Positions 1 to 5,281 of a DNA stretch of 5,281 bases are shown in pieces. This DNA comes from Pseudomonadota bacterium. GTDB taxonomy: Bacteria; Pseudomonadota; Alphaproteobacteria; Rhizobiales; Hyphomicrobiaceae. A program made the translations under genes and the position numbers. The first letter of the stretch is position 1. Each line of letters starts with the position of its first letter. The DNA lies in the NCBI GenBank assembly GCA_003242645.1, contig QGVC01000252.1, positions 1 to 5,281 of the forward strand, in the 5' to 3' direction. The notes under the pieces are model-generated. The model saw only the letters and a program-made list of their open reading frames with translations, made no database searches and had not been told where the DNA came from.

Positions 1-1574
1 TCGAGCCACACGTCCTGGAGATCCTGGTTCAGATAATGGCTCGGCGACATGTGCCAGCCCTTGATCTGCTTCCAGTTCACGATGATCCGGTGCCACCAGA
101 CGACCGGAATGTTGTAAGCCTCCGTCAGAGCGTGGCGCTCGAACTCGCGGAGAATCTGCTTGCGCTTTTCGGCGTCCAGCTCGCCTTTCTGCGCTTCATA
201 CAGCTCGTCGAGCTTGGGGTCATTCGCCCGCGAATAGTTGATGGGCGACCGGTTCGCCGAGACGAATTTCGCGAGCTGCAGGTTGGGATCGTCGACCGCA
301 TCGCAATGGAAGTCGAGCCCAGCTTCGAAGTTGCCGCTCCGCAGGTTCGAGATGTAGGCAGAGGTCTCGGGCTGGTCGTGCTCGACTGTCACGCCAATCT
401 GCCGCCACTGGTCGATCAGATAAACGCCGACCGGCGTGTAAGGCATTGCCACGTTCCGGTTCATCAACTTGAAGGACAGATCCTTCACACCGGCTTCCGC
501 CAAGAGCTTCTTGGCCTCTTCGCGAGCCGCGTTGATGTCACGCCCGAAGCCCGGAAATTGCTCCAGCTCCTTGTCGGTCGCCGCAAGCTCGTAGCCAGGC
601 CTCAGGATACCGCCGACATGCCGCACGAGCGCGATCTTGGACAGCGCCTCGGCGCCCTGCCAACGGTCGATGGCGAGCGACAACGCCCGGCGCACGCGCG
701 CGTCATCGAACGGCTTCTTCTCCGTATTGAAGGTCACGACGAGGCTGCAGATCCAGGGGCTCTCGAGCACCTCGACCTTGTCGCCCAGCGCCGCAACGAG
801 CTTGTCACGATCAGCCGGCGAATGGCCACGGAACTCTGAGAGGACCTCGCCCGCCTGCAAGGCATTCACGCGCGCAGCCGTGTTGGTGATGAAAATCGCA
901 CGATAGCGATCGAGGTAGGGGCGCCCTTCGACGTGATAATCCTCGAACCGCTCGCCAACCCAGTGCGAGCCCGCAGCATGCTCGACGAACTTGAAGGGTC
1001 CGGTGCCGAGAATATTCCGCTCTGGAAACTTCGGGTCCTCCTTCAGCTTCGCCGCGCTATAGATGCAGTCCCACGGCGAAGCGAAGTTGGTGAGCATCGA
1101 GGCGTTGGGCTTCTTCAGCTTGAAGACGACCGTATACTCGTCAGGCGTTTCGATGGACTCGATGTCCTCATAGACCGCCTGACGGATCGAGCGCGCGCCG
1201 CCCTCAGGATTGCGGATACGTTCATAGCTGGCCTTGACGTCCTCCGACGTCATCGGAGTACCGTCGTGAAACTTCACATTCTGCTTCAGCTTGAACGTGT
1301 AAGTCAGGCCGTCCGCCGACTGCTCCCATGACTCTGCCAGATCACCGACCACTTTCGGGTAATTGGCCGGATCGAACTTGAGCAGCGTGTTGTAATGGGG
1401 GCGCACCGGATGGATGAACGCAAACGATGTCGCCGCGTGGCAGTCGTAGTCAGGCGGCTCGGCGCTGACAGCAAAGCGCAACTCGCCGCCCCTCTTGGGC
1501 GTTTGTGCATCCGCAATGGCGGGCAACAGCGCGATCGCCGCCGTGAGAGCCGCCGATACTGCGAACTTCGACAT
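1..1574 (-). CDS. Peptide-type ABC transporter substrate-binding protein (family 5), 3' end cut by window edge
   Basis: Periplasmic receptor that captures the solute and hands it to the membrane permeases of a Dpp/Opp-type importer. The frame is open for 524 codons from ATG at 1574 to the left edge. The start has a strong ribosome site (GGAGG, six bases upstream). Residues 1-23 form a Sec signal peptide: Lys3, a hydrophobic core, then ADA before Gln24 as the likely cleavage site; no lipobox cysteine is seen. The family hallmark lies at about residues 78-117 (LAESWEQSADGLTYTF, then VKFHDGTPMTSEDVKASY), with TGPFKF at 191-196 and FNTEKKPFDDARVRRALSLA at 282-301. Family 5 proteins usually have about 500-550 residues, so only a few C-terminal residues should be missing beyond DVWL. 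It lies 42 bp after the ATPase gene, in the same direction, which suggests one operon. The ligand cannot be told: the family binds dipeptides, oligopeptides, opines, glutathione, nickel and others. Confidence 0.93.
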   Translation of the reverse strand, partial: MSKFAVSAALTAAIALLPAIADAQTPKRGGELRFAVSAEPPDYDCHAATSFAFIHPVRPHYNTLLKFDPANYPKVVGDLAESWEQSADGLTYTFKLKQNVKFHDGTPMTSEDVKASYERIRNPEGGARSIRQAVYEDIESIETPDEYTVVFKLKKPNASMLTNFASPWDCIYSAAKLKEDPKFPERNILGTGPFKFVEHAAGSHWVGERFEDYHVEGRPYLDRYRAIFITNTAARVNALQAGEVLSEFRGHSPADRDKLVAALGDKVEVLESPWICSLVVTFNTEKKPFDDARVRRALSLAIDRWQGAEALSKIALVRHVGGILRPGYELAATDKELEQFPGFGRDINAAREEAKKLLAEAGVKDLSFKLMNRNVAMPYTPVGVYLIDQWRQIGVTVEHDQPETSAYISNLRSGNFEAGLDFHCDAVDDPNLQLAKFVSANRSPINYSRANDPKLDELYEAQKGELDAEKRKQILREFERHALTEAYNIPVVWWHRIIVNWKQIKGWHMSPSHYLNQDLQDVWL

Positions 1575-1578
1575 CAAC

Positions 1579-1586
1579 TTCCTCCC
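1579..1586 (-). promoter_or_regulatory. Ribosome binding site of the substrate-binding protein gene
   Basis: Read on the minus strand this is GGGAGGAA. Its GGAGG core stands six bases before the ATG at 1574, which is ideal spacing. It fixes the start of the binding protein, in agreement with a signal peptide beginning exactly there. It is clearly stronger than anything in front of the upstream ATPase gene, which fits the higher amounts of binding protein usually needed relative to the ATPase. Confidence 0.8.
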
Positions 1587-1616
1587 AGCCAAACCAAACA
1601 AAAACGCGCTCCCCCA

Positions 1617-3700
<2,084 letters not shown>

Positions 3701-3704
<4 letters not shown>

Positions 3705-3811
3705 GGCTGGGCCGAACCCGGCCGCTCGGTGCGGCTCTCTACTGTGTCACCGAAAGAAACAAAATCGCTGAAGGGACTGGTTTGGGTGCGAGTGTCACTA
3801 CTGCTGGCCAT
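3701..3811 (-). CDS. Possible 36-residue leader or remnant ORF overlapping the ATPase start
   Basis: An ATG at 3811 opens 36 codons ending in TGA at 3703-3701, and this TGA shares the bases GTGA with the GTG start of the ATPase. GAGG lies four bases before the ATG (minus strand of 3816-3819), a somewhat short spacing. The peptide begins [20 protein letters not shown] and ends in PGSAQP; it is polar, with no membrane segment or known motif. The stop/start overlap, together with the lack of a ribosome site at the ATPase, suggests translational coupling. It could be a true leader, the broken N-terminus of a lost gene, or chance. The Ser-Pro-Phe-x-x-Phe opening loosely recalls N-terminal tails of DppC-type permeases, but this is only an impression. 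Coding status is unproven. Confidence 0.33.
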
Positions 3812-3943
3812 TACGCCTCATGACGTGACGCGTACTTGCGTACCCGCCATCCTCCCAATTTTGCAAATCGAAGTTCGTCGCCGCACTCGCCTCTACCAGG
3901 CGTGGAACAAACTCCGACTCCTCGCGGAATCCCTCGCCTTCAC

Positions 3944-4010
3944 AGGAGGTTCCGAGATCGTGGGCATGCATAGCGTCCTACGGCCGATCGGGCAACCCGT
4001 CGGCATGTAA
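3944..4010 (+). other. AGGAGG motif plus 16-codon ORF (possible leader peptide)
   Basis: AGGAGG at 3944-3949 is the best Shine-Dalgarno match on the plus strand of the spacer. Ten bases after it, GTG at 3960 opens a frame coding for VGMHSVLRPIGQPVGM, ending in TAA at 4008-4010; an in-frame ATG lies at 3966 but at poor spacing (16 bases). An inverted repeat begins right at the stop. The ORF lies 246 bases before the methyltransferase start. Three of sixteen codons give methionine if the start is counted, which is not enough to argue for attenuation. It may well be chance. Confidence 0.2.
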
Positions 4011-4025
4011 ACTTCCGGCGAAGTT
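4010..4025. repeat. Inverted repeat AACTTC-CGGC-GAAGTT
   Basis: Two perfect 6-bp arms are separated by four bases. As DNA it has the form of a small operator; as RNA it is a weak hairpin with no following T-tract, so it is unlikely to be a terminator. It starts at the last base of the 16-codon ORF. Function unknown. Confidence 0.4.
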
Positions 4026-4091
4026 GCACGGAAGCCAGCCCCCGCCGTGCCTTCCTTTCCAGGCCAGGTCCTTCCTCGGTGGAACTCGCCG

Positions 4092-4123
4092 ATCGGTCCG
4101 GCTGTTCATCGATCCGGCTGTTC
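4092..4123. repeat. Tandem direct repeat, two 16-bp units
   Basis: ATCGGTCCGGCTGTTC (4092-4107) is followed directly by ATCGATCCGGCTGTTC (4108-4123); the two differ at one base of sixteen. The unit is not a multiple of three, so it argues against coding use of this stretch. It lies 134 bases before the methyltransferase start. It may be a pair of binding sites for a regulator or a local slippage duplication. Confidence 0.75.
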
Positions 4124-4152
4124 GAAGAGACGGGCAACGACGACGAGAGGGC

Positions 4153-4170
4153 CTGTTCCCTGGGAAACAG
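4153..4170. repeat. Inverted repeat around TTCCCTGGGAA
   Basis: The core TTCCC-T-GGGAA is a perfect 5-bp inverted repeat about a central T. Allowing one bulged A, the arms extend to CTGTTCC and GGAAACAG. It stands 86 bases before the methyltransferase start, a position suited to an operator, but no regulator is encoded in the window to pair it with. Confidence 0.45.
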
Positions 4171-4180
4171 CAAAGACTCC

Positions 4181-4201
4181 GCGGACCTGCTTTTTGTCCG
4201 C
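4181..4201 (+). other. Short stem-loop with T-rich loop
   Basis: GCGGAC (4181-4186) pairs perfectly with GTCCGC (4196-4201) around a nine-base loop, CTGCTTTTT. Because the T-run is in the loop, not after the stem, this is not a standard intrinsic terminator. It lies 55 bases before the methyltransferase start and could be in its leader RNA or overlap the promoter region. Confidence 0.4.
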
Positions 4202-4208
4202 CCGCGAA

Positions 4209-4238
4209 TTGGCCCCGCCAAATCGTTTGTCTGATTAT
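4209..4238 (+). promoter_or_regulatory. Weak candidate sigma-70 promoter for the methyltransferase gene
   Basis: TTGGCC (4209-4214) and GATTAT (4233-4238) are spaced by 18 bases; each matches four of six positions of the -35 and -10 consensus. Transcription would begin near 4245, leaving a leader of about a dozen bases that just includes the ribosome site. If real, the repeats at 4092-4201 lie upstream of the promoter, as activator or operator sites would. The match is weak and may be chance. Confidence 0.25.
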
Positions 4239-4246
4239 CAGCCTAC

Positions 4247-4252
4247 AGGAAG
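4247..4252 (+). promoter_or_regulatory. Ribosome binding site of the methyltransferase gene
   Basis: AGGAAG stands four bases before the ATG at 4257. It decides the start: the same frame stays open upstream to a possible ATG at 4047, but those 70 codons show no family similarity, run through the tandem repeat, and have no comparable site. Confidence 0.65.
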
Positions 4253-4256
4253 ACCC

Positions 4257-5213
4257 ATGTCGAGAAGCTACAGCAATCGCCTGCCGCAGCTTGGCGGCGG
4301 CCTGTTCCTCACTGACGGCGGCATCGAGACGACGCTGATTTTCCACGAAGGCATCGATCTGCCCTATTTCGCCGCGTTTCATCTCATGAAGTCGCCGGAG
4401 GGTCGCGCGGCCCTCGTCCGCTATTTCGAGCAATACGTCGCCATCGCCCGCGCTGATGGCACGGGCTACATCTTCGAGAGCCCGACCTGGCGAGCGAGCT
4501 CCGATTGGGGCACGCTCCTCGGCTACTCCCGCGACGACATTGCGGCCGTGAACCGGGATGCCATCGCGCTCATGCGTGAGCTGCAGGAGAAGCACGGTGC
4601 TCCGGGATTCCCCATGGTCGTGAGTGGCTGCGTCGGGCCACGGGGCGACGGTTATGATCCCGGCCAAGTGATGTCCCCCGGCGAGGCCGAGGATTATCAC
4701 GCGCACCAGATCGGCGCATTCGCCGAGGCCAAGGCGGACATGGTGACGGCCATCACCATGACGAATTCCAATGAGGCCGTCGGCATCACGCGCGCTGCGA
4801 TGAAGGCGGGCATGCCGGTCGCCATCTCGTTCACGACGGAAACAGATGGCCGCCTGCCGACAGGCCAGAGCCTCGCGGATGCGATCGCCGAGGTGGACGA
4901 GGCCACCAGGGCGGGCCCCGCCTACTACATGATCAACTGCGCTCACCCCAATCACTTCTCGAGCGCTCTGCCTGCTGGGGAGAGCTGGACGACGCGCGTC
5001 CGCGGCCTCCGCTGCAACGCGTCGAAGCGGAGCCACCAGGAGCTCAACGACTCGCCGGATCTCGATGCGGGCGATCCGGTTGAGCTCGGCGATCAGTATC
5101 GCGAGCTGCTGCAGCTTCATCCGCAGATCAACGTGCTGGGCGGCTGCTGTGGAACGGATCACCGCCACATCGCGTGCATTAGCAAGGCCTGCCGGAGTGC
5201 GATGGCAGCCTGA
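4257..5213 (+). CDS. Homocysteine S-methyltransferase family protein
   Basis: Cytoplasmic zinc-dependent enzyme, 318 residues, close to the roughly 310 of MmuM-type enzymes. The family transfers a methyl group from a donor such as S-methylmethionine (or, in relatives, betaine or another methylated compound) to homocysteine, giving methionine. One barrel domain fills the protein. Visible marks are LTDGGIETTL at 18-27, the buried-strand motif VVSGCVGPRGDGYDP at 121-135, and the zinc ligands Cys228 (MINCAHP, 225-231) and Cys297-Cys298 (LGGCCGT, 294-300). All three ligands are present, so the protein should be active. The block TTRVRGLRCNASKRSH (245-260) is typical of one alphaproteobacterial branch of the family as I recall it. 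The donor cannot be told. The gene is divergent from the importer operon and appears to stand alone in the visible sequence; a GC-rich stem-loop follows its stop. Confidence 0.92.
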   Translation: MSRSYSNRLPQLGGGLFLTDGGIETTLIFHEGIDLPYFAAFHLMKSPEGRAALVRYFEQYVAIARADGTGYIFESPTWRASSDWGTLLGYSRDDIAAVNRDAIALMRELQEKHGAPGFPMVVSGCVGPRGDGYDPGQVMSPGEAEDYHAHQIGAFAEAKADMVTAITMTNSNEAVGITRAAMKAGMPVAISFTTETDGRLPTGQSLADAIAEVDEATRAGPAYYMINCAHPNHFSSALPAGESWTTRVRGLRCNASKRSHQELNDSPDLDAGDPVELGDQYRELLQLHPQINVLGGCCGTDHRHIACISKACRSAMAA

Positions 5214-5221
5214 GTGCGTTT

Positions 5222-5274
5222 CGCCCGGGGCCTGGTCCCCCACAGTCCCCGTCGACCCTGCCGGGCTCCGGGCG
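5222..5274 (+). terminator. GC-rich stem-loop after the methyltransferase, possible terminator
   Basis: CGCCCGGGGCC (5222-5232) pairs with GGCTCCGGGCG (5264-5274) over 11 bp, with one G-U pair. The 31-base loop can fold further through GGTC (5234-5237) with GACC (5254-5257). It begins nine bases after the stop codon, a good place for transcription termination or RNA 3'-end protection. There is no T-tract; the following bases are ATCCCCC up to the window edge, so an intrinsic terminator is not well supported. Confidence 0.35.
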
Positions 5275-5281
5275 ATCCCCC

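Larger units (their letters stand above)
3812..4256. promoter_or_regulatory. Divergent intergenic region between importer operon and methyltransferase gene
   Basis: About 445 bases separate the possible leader ORF of the importer (552 bases from the ATPase start) from the methyltransferase start. I see no protein family in any frame; the longer open frames here run through from the opposite strands of neighbours and have no ribosome sites at their starts. The spacer must hold the promoters of both transcription units. It contains an 8-bp palindrome TTTGCAAA (3860-3867), GTAC-TTGC-GTAC near 3832-3843, an AACTTC/GAAGTT inverted repeat, a tandem 16-bp duplication, and two more inverted repeats closer to the methyltransferase. 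I could not identify a convincing sigma-70 promoter for the importer. No match to SAM-II or SAM/SAH riboswitch consensus was recognised by eye. Confidence 0.6.

Noticed and set aside
36..839. Plus-strand open frame of 267 codons
   Set aside because: It lies opposite the substrate-binding protein, whose frame shows clear family motifs throughout. The translation is Arg/Val/Leu-rich without domains, as expected for the reverse of a high-GC gene.
1575..1616. Terminator or separate promoter between the ATPase and binding protein genes
   Set aside because: The 42-bp gap contains the ribosome site and some A/C-rich sequence, but no stem-loop or promoter pair that I can support.
3940..4221. Minus-strand open frame of 93 codons in the spacer
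   Set aside because: Starts at TTG without a ribosome site, is highly Arg/Ser-rich, and crosses the tandem and inverted repeats. No sign of a real protein.
4047..4256. Upstream extension of the methyltransferase frame by 70 codons
   Set aside because: The added residues show no family similarity, while ATG 4257 has AGGAAG in front and gives the normal family length.
4181..4256. SAM-II type riboswitch before the methyltransferase
   Set aside because: Considered because SAM-II precedes methionine genes in alphaproteobacteria. I could not find its conserved pseudoknot core or its usual A-rich stretch before the ribosome site; a covariance search would be decisive.
3978..5243. Minus-strand open frame of 421 codons
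   Set aside because: Antisense to the whole methyltransferase gene, with no family resemblance; a by-product of third-position GC bias.

Overview
The window looks like a chromosomal piece of a high-GC alphaproteobacterium, most likely of the Hyphomicrobiales (Bradyrhizobium/Rhodopseudomonas-like). This is an inference from strong G/C preference at third codon positions and from protein style: a fused two-ATPase peptide transporter subunit, and a homocysteine methyltransferase with an 'RGLR-NAS..SH.ELD' C-terminal block. No marker gene fixes the taxon.

Layout. Positions 1-3704 carry two minus-strand genes of a peptide/opine/nickel-type (Dpp/Opp) ABC importer, read from right to left. The first is a 695-residue ATPase made of two fused nucleotide-binding domains (3704-1617). 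After a 42-bp gap comes a periplasmic solute-binding protein of family 5 (1574 to the left edge), which lacks only its last few codons. No permease gene is visible; the natural place for the two permeases is beyond position 1. A possible 36-codon leader ORF (3811-3701) sits before the ATPase and shares a GTGA stop/start overlap with its GTG start.

Positions 3812-4256 are a divergent intergenic region. It holds a purine-rich ribosome-binding-like motif with a 16-codon ORF, a 16-bp tandem duplication, and several inverted repeats, but no recognisable protein family. Positions 4257-5213 on the plus strand encode a complete homocysteine S-methyltransferase family protein (318 residues) with the three zinc cysteines. 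A GC-rich stem-loop follows it near the right edge.

How it fits together. The importer genes supply the energy (ATPase) and substrate capture (binding protein) of one uptake system. The methyltransferase would move a methyl group from a donor such as S-methylmethionine to homocysteine, making methionine. The divergent arrangement with a long, repeat-bearing spacer is compatible with shared regulation and with an importer that delivers a methylated or sulfur-containing compound, but substrate and co-regulation cannot be read from the sequence. I do not see a clear new defence or mobile system here. The least explained parts are the 36-codon overlapping ORF and the repeats in the spacer.
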